Of a DNA stretch of 64,000 nt, positions 55,854 through 64,000 are shown one piece after another. Below the pieces are notes generated by a model. The model saw nothing but the letters and a program-made list of their open reading frames with translations, had not been told where the DNA came from and searched no databases. The position numbers and the translations under genes are program-made. Numbering within the stretch: the stretch's first letter is position 1; the number at the start of each line of letters is the position of its first letter. This DNA comes from Streptomyces djakartensis (GTDB lineage: Bacteria > Actinomycetota > Actinomycetes > Streptomycetales > Streptomycetaceae): the NCBI RefSeq assembly GCF_014651075.1, contig NZ_BMWE01000018.1:1-64000 (forward strand). Direction: 5' to 3'.

Positions 55854-57608
55854 TCAGAGCGACTCCCGCCAGCCGTTGGTGATCGGCAGCCGCCGGTCCT
55901 TGCCGAAGCCCTTCGCCGAGATCTTCGTGCCCGGCGGGTACTGCCGCCGCTTGTACTCCGCCGTGTCGACCATGCGCAGGGTCTTCGCGACCAGGGCGGG
56001 GTCGAAGCCGGCCGCGACGATCTCGTCGGCGCCCCGGTCCCGGTCGACGTACAGCTCCAGGATCGCGTCCAGCACCGGGTAGTCGGGGAGCGAGTCCGTG
56101 TCGACCTGGCCGGGGCGGAGTTCCGCGCTCGGGGGCTTGGTGATGGAGCTCTCCGGGATGGGCGGGGTCTGGCCGCGCTCCCGGGCGGCCCGGTTGCGCC
56201 ACTCGGAGAGGCGGAAGACCGACGTCTTGTAGACGTCCTTGATGGGGCCGTACGCGCCGACCGAGTCGCCGTAGAGGGTCGAGTAGCCGACCGCCAGCTC
56301 CGACTTGTTGCCGGGCGCCAGCACGATGTGGCCCTCCTGGTTGGAGATGGCCATGAGCAGCGTGCCGCGCAGCCGGGACTGGAGGTTCTCCTCGGCGAGG
56401 CCGGACAGGCCCAGGGAGCCCATGTAGGCGTCGAACATCGGCTCGATCGGAACCGTGCGGTAGTTCAGGCCGGTGCGCCGGGCAAGTTCCGCCGCGTCGT
56501 CCTTCGAGTGGTCCGAGGAGTACTTCGACGGCATCGAGACGCCGTATACGTTCTGCGCGCCCACCGCGTCACAGGCGATCGCCGCGACCAGCGACGAGTC
56601 GATACCGCCCGACAGGCCGATCAGCACCGACTTGAAGCCGTTCTTCGCCACGTACGCCCTCAGGCCCACCACCAGCGCCGAGTAGACCTCCTCGTCGTCG
56701 TCCAGGCGGTCCGCGTAGCTGCCCGTGAACTCGGGCTCGTACGGCGCCAGGGGGTCCTCCGAGAGGATCACCCGGTCGATGCGCAGGCCGTCGTCCACCA
56801 CGCCGGCCGGGGCGTCCGCCGAAGCCGCCGGCAGGTCCAGGTCCAGGACCACACTGCCCTCGGCGAACTGCGGCGCCCGCGCCACCACCTCGCCGTTGCT
56901 GTCGACCACGATCGAGTCGCCGTCGAAGACCAGTTCGTCCTGGCCGCCGATCATGGCCAGGTAGGCCGTCGTGCAGCCGGCCTCCTGGGCCCGCTTGCGG
57001 ACCAGCTCCAGGCGCGTGTCGTCCTTGTCGCGCTCGTAGGGGGACGCGTTGATCGAGACCAGCAGGCCCGCCTGCGCCGAGCGGGCCGCCGGGACACGGC
57101 CACCGTCCTGCCAGAGGTCCTCGCAGATGGCCAGGGCGACATCCACGCCGTGGACCCGCAGCACCGGCATGCTGTCGCCGGGCACGAAGTAGCGGAACTC
57201 GTCGAAGACTCCGTAGTTCGGCAGGTGGTGCTTGGCGAAGCTCAGAACCACCTCGCCGCCGTACAGCACCGCCCCGGCGTTCTGCGGCGCGCCGGCCGGC
57301 TGACCGTACTTCGGCTGGGCGGTCGCCGAGCGGTCGAGATAGCCGACGATCACCGGCAGCTCGCCGAAGCCCTCCTCGGCCAGTCGGGCGGCCAGGCTCC
57401 GCAGCGCCACCCGGGAGGCCTCCACGAAGGACGACCTGAGGGCCAGGTCCTCGACGGGGTACCCGGTCAGCACCATCTCCGGGAACGCCACGAGGTGCGC
57501 TCCCTGCTCGGCGGAGTGCCGGGTCCAGCGGACGATCGACTCGGCGTTCCGGGCGAGGTCGCCGACGCTCGAGTCGATCTGGTTCAGGGCGAGACGAAGT
57601 TGAGGCAC
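55854..57608 (-). CDS. nadE: Glutamine-dependent NAD+ synthetase
   Basis: 584 residues. The N-terminal nitrilase-type glutaminase domain (1-270) begins MPQLRLALNQIDSSVGDLAR, with catalytic Cys162 in ALAICEDLWQDGG, a Lys in FAKHHLPNYGVFDE and a Glu in AFPEMVLTGYP. The C-terminal synthetase domain has the PP-loop LSGGIDSSLVAAI (about residue 337) and YSTLYGDSVGAYGPIKDVYK. It amidates deamido-NAD+ using glutamine, and so depends on the GS enzymes encoded nearby. Confidence 0.97.
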   Translation of the reverse strand: MPQLRLALNQIDSSVGDLARNAESIVRWTRHSAEQGAHLVAFPEMVLTGYPVEDLALRSSFVEASRVALRSLAARLAEEGFGELPVIVGYLDRSATAQPKYGQPAGAPQNAGAVLYGGEVVLSFAKHHLPNYGVFDEFRYFVPGDSMPVLRVHGVDVALAICEDLWQDGGRVPAARSAQAGLLVSINASPYERDKDDTRLELVRKRAQEAGCTTAYLAMIGGQDELVFDGDSIVVDSNGEVVARAPQFAEGSVVLDLDLPAASADAPAGVVDDGLRIDRVILSEDPLAPYEPEFTGSYADRLDDDEEVYSALVVGLRAYVAKNGFKSVLIGLSGGIDSSLVAAIACDAVGAQNVYGVSMPSKYSSDHSKDDAAELARRTGLNYRTVPIEPMFDAYMGSLGLSGLAEENLQSRLRGTLLMAISNQEGHIVLAPGNKSELAVGYSTLYGDSVGAYGPIKDVYKTSVFRLSEWRNRAARERGQTPPIPESSITKPPSAELRPGQVDTDSLPDYPVLDAILELYVDRDRGADEIVAAGFDPALVAKTLRMVDTAEYKRRQYPPGTKISAKGFGKDRRLPITNGWRESL

Positions 57609-57653
57609 GCCGCCCAGTGTAATCGTCAGAGCGACGCAATGGGGTGGCCTGGG

Positions 57654-58289
57654 TCACTCCCCGGTGCGGTGTGCCCGCGGCTCGGCGCCCCGCGCCTTCA
57701 GCATGTCCGCCATCAGGTCGATCTCCGACTGCTGCGCCTCGACCATGCCTTGCGCGAGCCGCTTCTCGACGCCGACCGCGCACTTCTCCACACAGCCCTC
57801 GGCCATGTGGACACCGCCCTTGTGATGGTCCGTCATCAGCTGCAGGTAGAAGACCTCGGCCTGCTTCCCGCTGAGCTCGCCGAGCTTCTTCATTTCCGTG
57901 TTGGTCGCCATGCCCGGCATCAGCGCGCCGTCCTTGCCGGAGGCCATGCCGCCCATGCCCATCCAGGCCATCGGGGGCTCGGAGGACACCTTGGGCAGCG
58001 CCCAGAGGTCGAGCCAGCCGAGCATCATGCCGCGCTGGTTGGCCTGCGTCTGCGCGATGTCGTACGCGAGGCGCCGCACCTCCTCGTCCTCGGTGCGGTC
58101 GCGCACGATGTACGACATCTCCACGGCCTGCTGGTGGTGCACCGCCATGTCCCGCGCGAACCCGGCGTCCGCGGACTCGGCCGAGGGCGTCCTGCCGCCG
58201 CCGTCGTCCCCGGCGACGGCGTAGGTGATCGCGCCGGCCGCGACGAGCACCGTCGCCGCCGCCCCCGCGATCAGACCGGCATGCCTCAC
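57654..58289 (-). CDS. DUF305 exported protein
   Basis: 211 residues. The signal/anchor is RHAGLIAGAAATVLVAAGAI. The DUF305 features DAGFARDMAVHHQQAVEMSY and LQLMTDHHKGGVHMAEGCVE are both present. The central part is Met-rich (PPMAWMGMGGMASGKDGALM) and there are two Cys (GCVEKC); the His/Met pattern is consistent with metal binding, which some DUF305 proteins are thought to do. GTG start overlaps the upstream DUF3105 stop as GTGA, indicating translational coupling. Confidence 0.87.
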   Translation of the reverse strand: MRHAGLIAGAAATVLVAAGAITYAVAGDDGGGRTPSAESADAGFARDMAVHHQQAVEMSYIVRDRTEDEEVRRLAYDIAQTQANQRGMMLGWLDLWALPKVSSEPPMAWMGMGGMASGKDGALMPGMATNTEMKKLGELSGKQAEVFYLQLMTDHHKGGVHMAEGCVEKCAVGVEKRLAQGMVEAQQSEIDLMADMLKARGAEPRAHRTGE

Positions 58290-58954
58290 TGCGCCAGCCC
58301 GTTCGTGCAGGCCGCACCAGGCTCGGGGGTCTGCTTGCCCTGGACGAACTTCTCGAGGAACTTGTCCACGTTCGGGTCGTCGGCGCCGGTCACCGTGCGC
58401 TGGCGGCCCCACGCCGAGAGCATGATCGGGTCCTTCTGGTCGTCCATCGGGCTCATCAGCGTGTACGGCGTCTTCTTCACCTTCGCCGCCAGCGCGTCCA
58501 CGTCCGCCTTCTTCGCGTCGGCGTTGTACGTCACCCACACCGCCCCGTGCTCCAGCGAGTGCACGGCGTTGGTGTTGTTGATCTCCTTGGTGTACACGTC
58601 GCCGTTGCAGTTCATCCATACCGGGTTGTGGTCGCCGCCGACCGGGGGCTCGGAGGCGTACTTCACTGCCTTGGTGACGTGGTTGCGGGCGAGCTTCCCC
58701 TGCCAGGTCTTCACGCCGTCCTCGCCGGTGACGAACTTCCCCCCGGCCGAGGAGTCCTTCGCCGCGGCAACGCTGCCACCGTCGTCGGACTGGGACCGCA
58801 CGAGCACCACACCGCCCGCGACGAGGCCGCCGACGACCACGACGCTGGCCGCGACGACGAGGATCCGGTTACGGCGCTCACGGGCCTGCTCGGCACGCCG
58901 CATCTCCTCTATTCGCGCCTTGCGTCCGGTGCTGCTCTGGTTGGCGGAGCCCAT
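58286..58954 (-). CDS. DUF3105 membrane-anchored protein
   Basis: 222 residues. The N-terminus is basic with many Arg/Glu (RKARIEEMRRAEQARERRNR), then one membrane segment (ILVVAASVVVVGGLVAGGVV, about 31-50) and an extracellular DUF3105 domain (ASEPPVGGDHNPVWMNCNGD, NAVHSLEHGAVWVTYN, PYTLMSPMDD). Function unknown; the HxP/His-rich core and partnership with DUF305 suggest a metal- or redox-related task at the membrane surface. ATG 58954 preferred over the longer frame. Confidence 0.86.
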   Translation of the reverse strand: MGSANQSSTGRKARIEEMRRAEQARERRNRILVVAASVVVVGGLVAGGVVLVRSQSDDGGSVAAAKDSSAGGKFVTGEDGVKTWQGKLARNHVTKAVKYASEPPVGGDHNPVWMNCNGDVYTKEINNTNAVHSLEHGAVWVTYNADAKKADVDALAAKVKKTPYTLMSPMDDQKDPIMLSAWGRQRTVTGADDPNVDKFLEKFVQGKQTPEPGAACTNGLAQ

Positions 58955-59170
58955 GAGGTGTCCTTCGTGAAAGAAGTGGGACGGTCGGGTGCGCTGATCG
59001 TAGTGGGGAAGACAGGGCCCCTCGTAGGGCGGCTGGGGGAATGGGCCGAATCGATACGGCACCGGCAGGGGCCCGACAGCTTCGGGCGCGGTCGCGGACA
59101 CCCCCTGGTCTGCCGCTGACCTTCCGCCGGATTATTTGAACCGCGGATTCCTATTACCTACGCTGCGGGC

Positions 59171-59614
59171 ATGCGGCTGCTGCGCTCCACCGACCTCGCC
59201 CTGCGGGTCCTCATGCGGCTCGCCGTCGCGGGCGAGTCGAGTCCGACGACGCGGGACGTCGCGGACGGCATGAGCGTGCCGTACACGCATCTGGCGAAGG
59301 TGGTCGCCGAGCTCCAGCACATGGGCCTGCTGGCGGCGCGCCGCGGCCGGGGCGGCGGGCTCACCCTCACCGAGCAGGGCCGTACGGCGTCGGTGGGCGC
59401 CGTGGTGCGGGCCTTCGAGGGCGACGGCGACGTCGTCGACTGCGAGGGCACCACCCCCTGCCCCCTGAACTCCGCCTGCCGCCTGCGGGTCGCCCTGCGC
59501 CGGGCCCAGGAGGCGTTCTTCGCCTCGCTGGACCCGGTCACCGTGACGGACATCGTGGCGGAGCCGACCGGGGCGCTGCTGCTGGGGATCTCGCGGGGGC
59601 CCCGGACGTGTTGA
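59171..59614 (+). CDS. nsrR: Nitric-oxide-sensing Rrf2 regulator NsrR
   Basis: 147 residues. Rrf2 winged helix (RSTDLALRVLMRLAVAGESS, VPYTHLAKVVAELQHMGLLA, RGRGGGLTLTEQGR). The cluster ligands Cys91, Cys97 and Cys103 have CX5CX5C spacing, and Asp8 is in the position that completes the [4Fe-4S] cluster in Streptomyces NsrR. NO destroys the cluster and releases DNA. Divergent-by-tail to hmp, its likely target. A near-palindrome GAACCGCGGATTC lies upstream at 59138-59150. Confidence 0.92.
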   Translation: MRLLRSTDLALRVLMRLAVAGESSPTTRDVADGMSVPYTHLAKVVAELQHMGLLAARRGRGGGLTLTEQGRTASVGAVVRAFEGDGDVVDCEGTTPCPLNSACRLRVALRRAQEAFFASLDPVTVTDIVAEPTGALLLGISRGPRTC

Positions 59615-59645
59615 CCGGACGGGCCGTCGGACAGGCCTCGGGGAC

Positions 59646-60833
59646 CTACGACTGCCCTGCCAGCCACAGGTCCGGCCCGAACACCTCGTAGTGGATGTCG
59701 GCCGGCGCCACGCCCTTGCCGATCAGCTGGGCCCGTACCGCCCGCATGAACGGCAGCGGGCCGCACAGGTAGGCGCGCGTACCCGGCGCGACGGGGAGGT
59801 CGGTCAGGTCGACCAGGCCGGAGCGGGTGCCCGCCGGGGCGTCCTGCTCGTACCAGAAGTGGACGTCGGCCCCGGGCAGCTTCGCCGCGTAGGCCTCGTG
59901 GTCGGCGCGCAGGGCGTGGGTGGCGGGTGAGCGGTCGCCGTGGACGACGGTGACCGGGGCGCGGTGCCCCGAGCCGGCGAGGTGCGCCAGCATCGCGGTC
60001 ATCGGGGTGACGCCGATGCCCGCCGAGGCGAGCAGCAGGGGTGTGTCGGGGCCGGCGTCCAGGACCAGGTCGCCGTACGGCTCGGACAGCTCCAGGACGT
60101 CACCGGCCGCCACGTGCGCGTGGAGGTGGCTGGACACCTCGCCGTCGGGGGCGTCGTCGCCGTGCACGCGCTTCACGCTGATCTGCCGCAGCGCCGGGTC
60201 GGGCGCTCCGGAGAGGCTGTACTGCCGTATCTGCCGGGCGCCGTCCGGGAGGGTGACGCGGACGGAGACGTACTGGCCGGCGAGGAAGTCCCGCACCGGG
60301 CCGCCGTCGGTGGGCCACATCCGGAACGTGGTGACGTCGGCGGTCTCGGTGACACGCTCGACGACCTCCCACCGCCGCCAGACGTGCCCGCCGCGCTCCT
60401 CCCGCAGCCGCTTCTCCACGGCGATGAGGGCGTTCGCCATCAGCCAGTAGACCTCGTCCCAGGCGGCGGCGACCTCGGGTGTCACGGCGTCGCCGAGCAC
60501 GTCGGCGATGGCGGCGAACAGGTGCTCGTGGACGATCGGGTACTGCTCGGGCGTGACGCCGAGCGAGGCGTGCTTGTGGGCGATGCGGTGCAGCATCGCG
60601 TCCGGCCGCCGGTCGGGGTGGTCCAGCAGGTGCGTGGCGAAGGCGGCCACCGAACCGGCGAGCGCCTGCCGCTGGGTGCCGGCGGCCTGGTTGCCCCGGT
60701 TGAACAGGTCGGTCAGCAGCTCGGGGTGGGCCGCGAACAGCCGGGCGTAGAAGCGCTCGGTGATCGTGCCGAGGGCCGCGCCGACGGCGGGAAGGGTGGC
60801 GCGGACGGTGGCGGCGGACTGCTCGGACAGCAT
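59646..60833 (-). CDS. hmp: Flavohemoprotein (NO dioxygenase)
   Basis: 395 residues. The globin domain (1-135) has PAVGAALGTITERFYARLFA, and a proximal His in RIAHKHASLG. The FAD domain has RQYSLSGAPD and the NAD domain GIGVTPMTAMLAHL and YLCGPLPFMRAVRA. It converts NO and O2 to nitrate in the cytosol. ATG 60833 follows GAGG about 10 bases upstream; the frame opens to 60950. A strong NsrR-type operator lies 39 bases upstream, so expression should rise with NO. Confidence 0.96.
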   Translation of the reverse strand: MLSEQSAATVRATLPAVGAALGTITERFYARLFAAHPELLTDLFNRGNQAAGTQRQALAGSVAAFATHLLDHPDRRPDAMLHRIAHKHASLGVTPEQYPIVHEHLFAAIADVLGDAVTPEVAAAWDEVYWLMANALIAVEKRLREERGGHVWRRWEVVERVTETADVTTFRMWPTDGGPVRDFLAGQYVSVRVTLPDGARQIRQYSLSGAPDPALRQISVKRVHGDDAPDGEVSSHLHAHVAAGDVLELSEPYGDLVLDAGPDTPLLLASAGIGVTPMTAMLAHLAGSGHRAPVTVVHGDRSPATHALRADHEAYAAKLPGADVHFWYEQDAPAGTRSGLVDLTDLPVAPGTRAYLCGPLPFMRAVRAQLIGKGVAPADIHYEVFGPDLWLAGQS

Positions 60834-60871
60834 CGGGGCTCCTCTGTGCTCGACTGGAGGCACGGTATTTA

Positions 60872-60894
60872 AAGTTGCATATGAGATGCAAATT
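60872..60894. promoter_or_regulatory. NsrR operator before hmp
   Basis: An 11-1-11 inverted repeat with half-sites AAGTTGCATAT and (opposite strand) AATTTGCATCT, matching at 9 of 11 positions and agreeing with the AAnATGCAT-type NsrR consensus. It stands out as AT-rich in this DNA. The rest of the 293-base gap up to glnA2 shows nothing I recognise. Confidence 0.8.
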
Positions 60895-61126
60895 AAGTGG
60901 TGGGGCGGCGAACCGGACCGGCCATTACGGATGCGGGTGCGAGCAGGCACTATGGGCGGAAGAGCGGTTCACCCGCCGCACGCGAGGCGGTCGGCCCCGG
61001 CCGGCCGGGCGATCATGGTGCGCAACGCGTACGAAATGGTGGTGTGGTGGGATGCTCAGGTGCCCGACCGCCTCCCGTGGTACGGAATGACAGGCGGCCT
61101 GACCAGCAAGGATGGGGAAGCGGAAG

Positions 61127-62488
61127 ATGGACAAGCAGCAGGAGTTCGTGCTCCGGACGTTGGAGGAGCGCGACATCCGGTTCGTACGCCTGTGGTTCAC
61201 GGACGTGCTGGGCTTCCTCAAGTCCGTCGCCGTGGCCCCGGCCGAGCTGGAACAGGCCTTCGACGAGGGCATCGGCTTCGACGGCTCCGCGATCGAGGGC
61301 TTCGCCCGGGTCTACGAGTCCGACATGATCGCCAAGCCGGACCCGTCGACCTTCCAGATCCTGCCCTGGCGCGCCGAGGCCCCGGGCACGGCCCGGATGT
61401 TCTGCGACATCCTCATGCCGGACGGCTCCCCCTCCTTCGCCGACCCGCGCTACGTGCTCAAGCGCTCCCTGGCCCGCGCCTCCGACCTGGGCTTCACGTT
61501 CTACACGCACCCGGAGATCGAGTTCTTCCTGCTGAAGGACCGGCCGCTGGACGGCAGCCGCCCGACGCCCGCCGACAACTCCGGCTACTTCGACCACACC
61601 CCGACCAACGTCGGCATGGACTTCCGCCGCCAGGCGATCACCATGCTGGAGTCGATGGGCATCTCGGTCGAGTTCTCCCACCACGAGGGCGCGCCCGGCC
61701 AGCAGGAGATCGACCTGCGCTACGCCGACGCGCTCTCCACGGCCGACAACGTCATGACGTTCCGCCTGGTCATGAAGCAGGTGGCGCTCGAGCAGGGTGT
61801 CCAGGCGACGTTCATGCCGAAGCCGTTCTCCGAGCACCCGGGCTCCGGCATGCACACCCACCTCTCCCTCTTCGAGGGCGACCGCAACGCGTTCTACGAG
61901 TCGGGCTCCGAGTACCAGCTGTCGAAGGTGGGCCGCTCCTTCATCGCGGGTCTGCTGCGGCACGCGGCGGAGATCTCCGCCGTCACCAACCAGTGGGTCA
62001 ACTCCTACAAGCGCATCTGGGGCGGCGCGGAGCGCACGGCGGGCGCGGGCGGCGAGGCGCCGTCGTACATCTGCTGGGGCCACAACAACCGCTCGGCGCT
62101 GGTCCGCGTCCCGATGTACAAGCCCGGCAAGACGGGCTCGGCCCGGGTCGAGGTCCGCTCCCTCGACTCCGGCGCGAACCCGTACCTGGCCTACGCCGTC
62201 CTGCTCGCCGCCGGCCTGAAGGGCATCGAGGAGAGCTACGAGCTCCCGCCGGGCGCCGAGGACGACGTCTGGGCCCTCTCCGACGCGGAGCGCCGCGCGA
62301 TGGGCATCGAGCCGCTCCCCCAGAACCTCGGCGAGGCCCTGACCCTGATGGAACGCAGCGACCTCGTCGCCGAGACGCTCGGCGAGCACGTCTTCGACTT
62401 CTTCCTCCGCAACAAGCGGCAGGAGTGGGAGGAGTACCGGTCCGAGGTCACGGCGTTCGAGCTGCGGAAGAACCTGCCGGCGCTGTAG
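61127..62488 (+). CDS. glnA2: GS-like gamma-glutamylpolyamine synthetase GlnA2
   Basis: 453 residues, GSI fold: FDGSAIEGFARVYESDM, PKPFSEHPGSGMHTHLSLFE and VRSLDSGANPYLAYAVLLAA. It lacks close similarity to the GlnA adenylylation segment DKDLYELAPEE; a Tyr is at a comparable place (Tyr371, SYELPPG) but flanks differ. The order and sequence correspond to SCO2241 GlnA2, reported to glutamylate polyamines as part of polyamine use, not to make glutamine. ATG 61127 with GGGGAAG. A strong terminator follows, and the integrated element begins after it. Confidence 0.86.
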   Translation: MDKQQEFVLRTLEERDIRFVRLWFTDVLGFLKSVAVAPAELEQAFDEGIGFDGSAIEGFARVYESDMIAKPDPSTFQILPWRAEAPGTARMFCDILMPDGSPSFADPRYVLKRSLARASDLGFTFYTHPEIEFFLLKDRPLDGSRPTPADNSGYFDHTPTNVGMDFRRQAITMLESMGISVEFSHHEGAPGQQEIDLRYADALSTADNVMTFRLVMKQVALEQGVQATFMPKPFSEHPGSGMHTHLSLFEGDRNAFYESGSEYQLSKVGRSFIAGLLRHAAEISAVTNQWVNSYKRIWGGAERTAGAGGEAPSYICWGHNNRSALVRVPMYKPGKTGSARVEVRSLDSGANPYLAYAVLLAAGLKGIEESYELPPGAEDDVWALSDAERRAMGIEPLPQNLGEALTLMERSDLVAETLGEHVFDFFLRNKRQEWEEYRSEVTAFELRKNLPAL

Positions 62489-62524
62489 GCGCAGGTCAGA
62501 GTGGGTTTCCCGCTGATTCGACCG

Positions 62525-62557
62525 ATGGGGCCGACGGTTGCGAACCGTCGGCCCCAT
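62525..62557 (+). terminator. Terminator after glnA2
   Basis: A perfect 15-bp stem (62525-62539 with 62543-62557) with loop GCG, 37 bases past the glnA2 stop. Confidence 0.88.
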
Positions 62558-62607
62558 AGTGTGTCACCGGCTTGGGGCCGTCTCTGGGCCGTCGAGCGCT
62601 GAAGATG

Positions 62608-63369
62608 TCACGCCCCTTTCTGGACACCGCTAACGTCCGTGAGCACTCCCCTACGACCGTCTGCGGTCTGCGTGACCAAGTTCGGGCCACGTTGCTCGAG
62701 AGCTAGGTACCAGGTGCCTGGTACCAGCTCACAGACCAGCGCGGGTGATCCATCCTCCGCGAACAGTGGACGGGGCACTGGCACAGCGAACCAATACGGC
62801 TGAAACGGCGGGACCACGGAGCCCACGATCATCTGATTGAGTTGACCAGCATGGTTACGCCGGCAGCTAATTTGATCGGCTCGCCACTGGTCCTCGGCTT
62901 CCCGGTGCACCCTGATCAGATGCCAGCGTGGCGGCGTTACACCTGTGACCCGCCTGAACGCCTCTAATAGTTCCTCCTCACTCACCGTGCCCTCTCTGTA
63001 AACGAGCGCTTTGGCCATCACATACACTTCGCGGCTGCTCCTGACATAGAGAAGGTTGAGAGCCCTAAGCAAATCTGACCATTCTGCTGCGCTTGTCTCT
63101 CGAAAGATCTGCGAGACGCAGTGCGATGACCAAGCCTGGATGAACAAATCGTGCGCCTCAGCGCGCCATTCGGCACTTCGGACCCGATGGTCACCGCAGC
63201 AACCTTTGCGTCCGAACCGATCCAGCACGAATCGACCAACCGCAAACGCTGGGGGTATAAGTGATGGCTCTGGCATGGATCTAAGTGAACAACGATCCAC
63301 CTTGCTGCTTGCCTGACGCACGCCGGAAGGCTCAGCAACGGTTGCGTCTGCCCATAGAGTCGAAGCCAC
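62608..63369 (-). CDS. Unknown protein on the integrated element
   Basis: Up to 253 residues; no recognised domain. The middle is helical (SAAEWSDLLRALNLLYVRSS, then EGTVSEEELLEAFRRVTGV) and the C-terminus beta-rich (PALVCELVPGTWYLALEQRG). Base composition is clearly lower in GC and codon use is unlike the neighbours. It contains a TTA leucine codon (62965-62967), so translation may depend on the bldA tRNA. Start uncertain: ATG 63369 or ATG 63276 (MPEPSLIPP). It is probably horizontally acquired cargo of the element defined by the adjacent integrase gene. Confidence 0.55.
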   Translation of the reverse strand: MASTLWADATVAEPSGVRQASSKVDRCSLRSMPEPSLIPPAFAVGRFVLDRFGRKGCCGDHRVRSAEWRAEAHDLFIQAWSSHCVSQIFRETSAAEWSDLLRALNLLYVRSSREVYVMAKALVYREGTVSEEELLEAFRRVTGVTPPRWHLIRVHREAEDQWRADQISCRRNHAGQLNQMIVGSVVPPFQPYWFAVPVPRPLFAEDGSPALVCELVPGTWYLALEQRGPNLVTQTADGRRGVLTDVSGVQKGA

Positions 63370-63513
63370 TAGGGCGTAGAAGTGCGGCCCCGTAAACCCC
63401 AGCTAGAACGACGCTGGGCGTAGCCGCCGAAGTACAGCTGTAACTTGTTTGATTAACCTTAGTCGCCTAAACGCGGAGTGCCCCGTCTAGGTCACTACTC
63501 GCATAAGACCAGA

Positions 63514-64000
63514 TCATTCATACATGCTGTCCACAGCCTTCCGGGCCCGCGCGTCGCTACTTGGCATGAGATGCGTGTAGACGCGGAGCGTGAAGCCAGG
63601 GTCGTTGTGACCGAGGTAGTGACTCAGTGCTTTGACGTTCTCCCCGGCGTCCAGGAGAACCGAGGCGTAGAAGTGCCTGAGGGCGTGCATGCCGTGTTCG
63701 CGGGCAGCCTGGTACCGCTGGCCTGGCTTCGGCTGAGGAATCACGTCGGCGGCCACGAGGGCGGGTTTCCACGCGCGGTCATTGAAGTCGGTCCGTCGGA
63801 CCGCGCCTGCTCCATCGAGACGGGTGAACAGCAGCCGCTTCGTGACGAGCGGACCATCCGGCCGGAGCCACGGCAAGGTGATCTCTACTGGGGGGAACGA
63901 CTCCATGTGGGTCTTGAGGATGTGCGCCACACGATCCGGCAAGGGGACATTACGGACCTTGTTCCGCTTCGGCGGGGAGAATACGAGACCCTGCTTCGTC
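63514..64000 (-). CDS. Tyrosine recombinase/integrase, 5' part beyond the window
   Basis: About 162 C-terminal residues; the frame runs open through the right edge. Catalytic motifs are visible: GMHALRHFYASVLLDAG (HxxR box), LGHNDPGFTLRVYTH (His and nucleophile Tyr). The preceding segment ends with KRNKVRNVPLP, typical of phage/ICE integrases from Streptomyces. It is in the opposite direction to glnA2. No tRNA gene, the usual target, is seen in 62489-63513, and I cannot identify the attachment site. The 144 bases before it (63370-63513) are AT-richer and hold no gene I can support. Confidence 0.9.
   Translation of the reverse strand, partial: TKQGLVFSPPKRNKVRNVPLPDRVAHILKTHMESFPPVEITLPWLRPDGPLVTKRLLFTRLDGAGAVRRTDFNDRAWKPALVAADVIPQPKPGQRYQAAREHGMHALRHFYASVLLDAGENVKALSHYLGHNDPGFTLRVYTHLMPSSDARARKAVDSMYE

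Noticed and set aside
59138..59150. NsrR operator in front of nsrR itself
   Set aside because: GAACCGCGGATTC is a near-palindrome but lacks the ATGCAT-type half-sites seen at hmp.
62489..63513. tRNA gene as integration target of the element
   Set aside because: No cloverleaf, no T-loop GGTTCGAATCC-like sequence seen; the hairpin at 62525-62557 is better explained as the glnA2 terminator.

Overview
The window is high-GC actinobacterial chromosome, almost certainly Streptomyces. Codons are strongly G/C-ending, many starts are GTG, small Streptomyces-type proteins are present, and gene content and order (lipoyl genes, glnA, glnII, glnRII, pullulanase and amylase, malEFG/malR, glnE, nadE, glnA2) match my memory of the S. 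coelicolor SCO2181-SCO2241 core region. Assignments rest on reading the sequence and on family knowledge; no database search was run.

Layout. 1-5 kb: 3' end of a 2-oxoacid dehydrogenase E2 gene (sucB-type), a GntR regulator and the homodimeric pyruvate dehydrogenase E1 gene aceE. 5-14 kb: WYL regulator, DUF4240 protein, peptidoglycan amidase with a small coupled ORF, MarP-like membrane protease, GNAT acetyltransferase, TIGR01777 epimerase, FAD oxidoreductase and an HTH-TPR regulator. 14-18 kb: lipB-lipA (which make the lipoyl cofactor used by the E2 at the left edge), two small or membrane proteins and an RDD protein. 18-29 kb: glnA with two GlnR boxes, htpX-pspAB, a hydrolase-kinase fusion gene, an AlkZ-like protein, an ArsC-like protein, a secreted protein, glnII, a 40-codon ORF and glnRII. 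29-36 kb: SDR protein, a DUF1996 secreted protein, a lipoprotein, a TPR protein, an unusual membrane protein, a TetR regulator and a CHMI-like tautomerase. 36-50 kb: the alpha-glucan locus, with an exported two-catalytic-domain pullulanase/amylase, alpha-amylase, aglA, malG, malF, malE and divergent malR, and MalR-type operators in front of the three transcription starts. 50-62.5 kb: PAP2-like membrane enzyme, glnE, FMN and VOC proteins, nadE, a DUF3105-DUF305 pair, nsrR, hmp with an NsrR-type operator, and glnA2. From 62.6 kb composition changes: a lower-GC unknown gene with a TTA codon, then a tyrosine recombinase running off the right edge, marking the end of an integrated element.

How the genes fit together. 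Nitrogen control is concentrated here: two glutamine synthetases, a GS-like ligase, the GS adenylyltransferase GlnE and the regulator GlnRII, with GlnR boxes in front of glnA and probably glnII. The mal block forms an extracellular starch-degradation, maltodextrin-uptake and intracellular hydrolysis pathway under MalR. NsrR and Hmp form a nitric-oxide sensing and detoxification pair.

Most of the region is ordinary conserved chromosome. The more unusual items are the alpha/beta-hydrolase/APH-kinase fusion, the degenerate sigma-like membrane protein carrying an in-frame palindromic repeat, two secreted proteins of similar architecture either side of glnII, a hairpin between malE and malF, a PHO-box-like triple repeat, dispersed intergenic repeats just after stop codons, and the island boundary at the right end.
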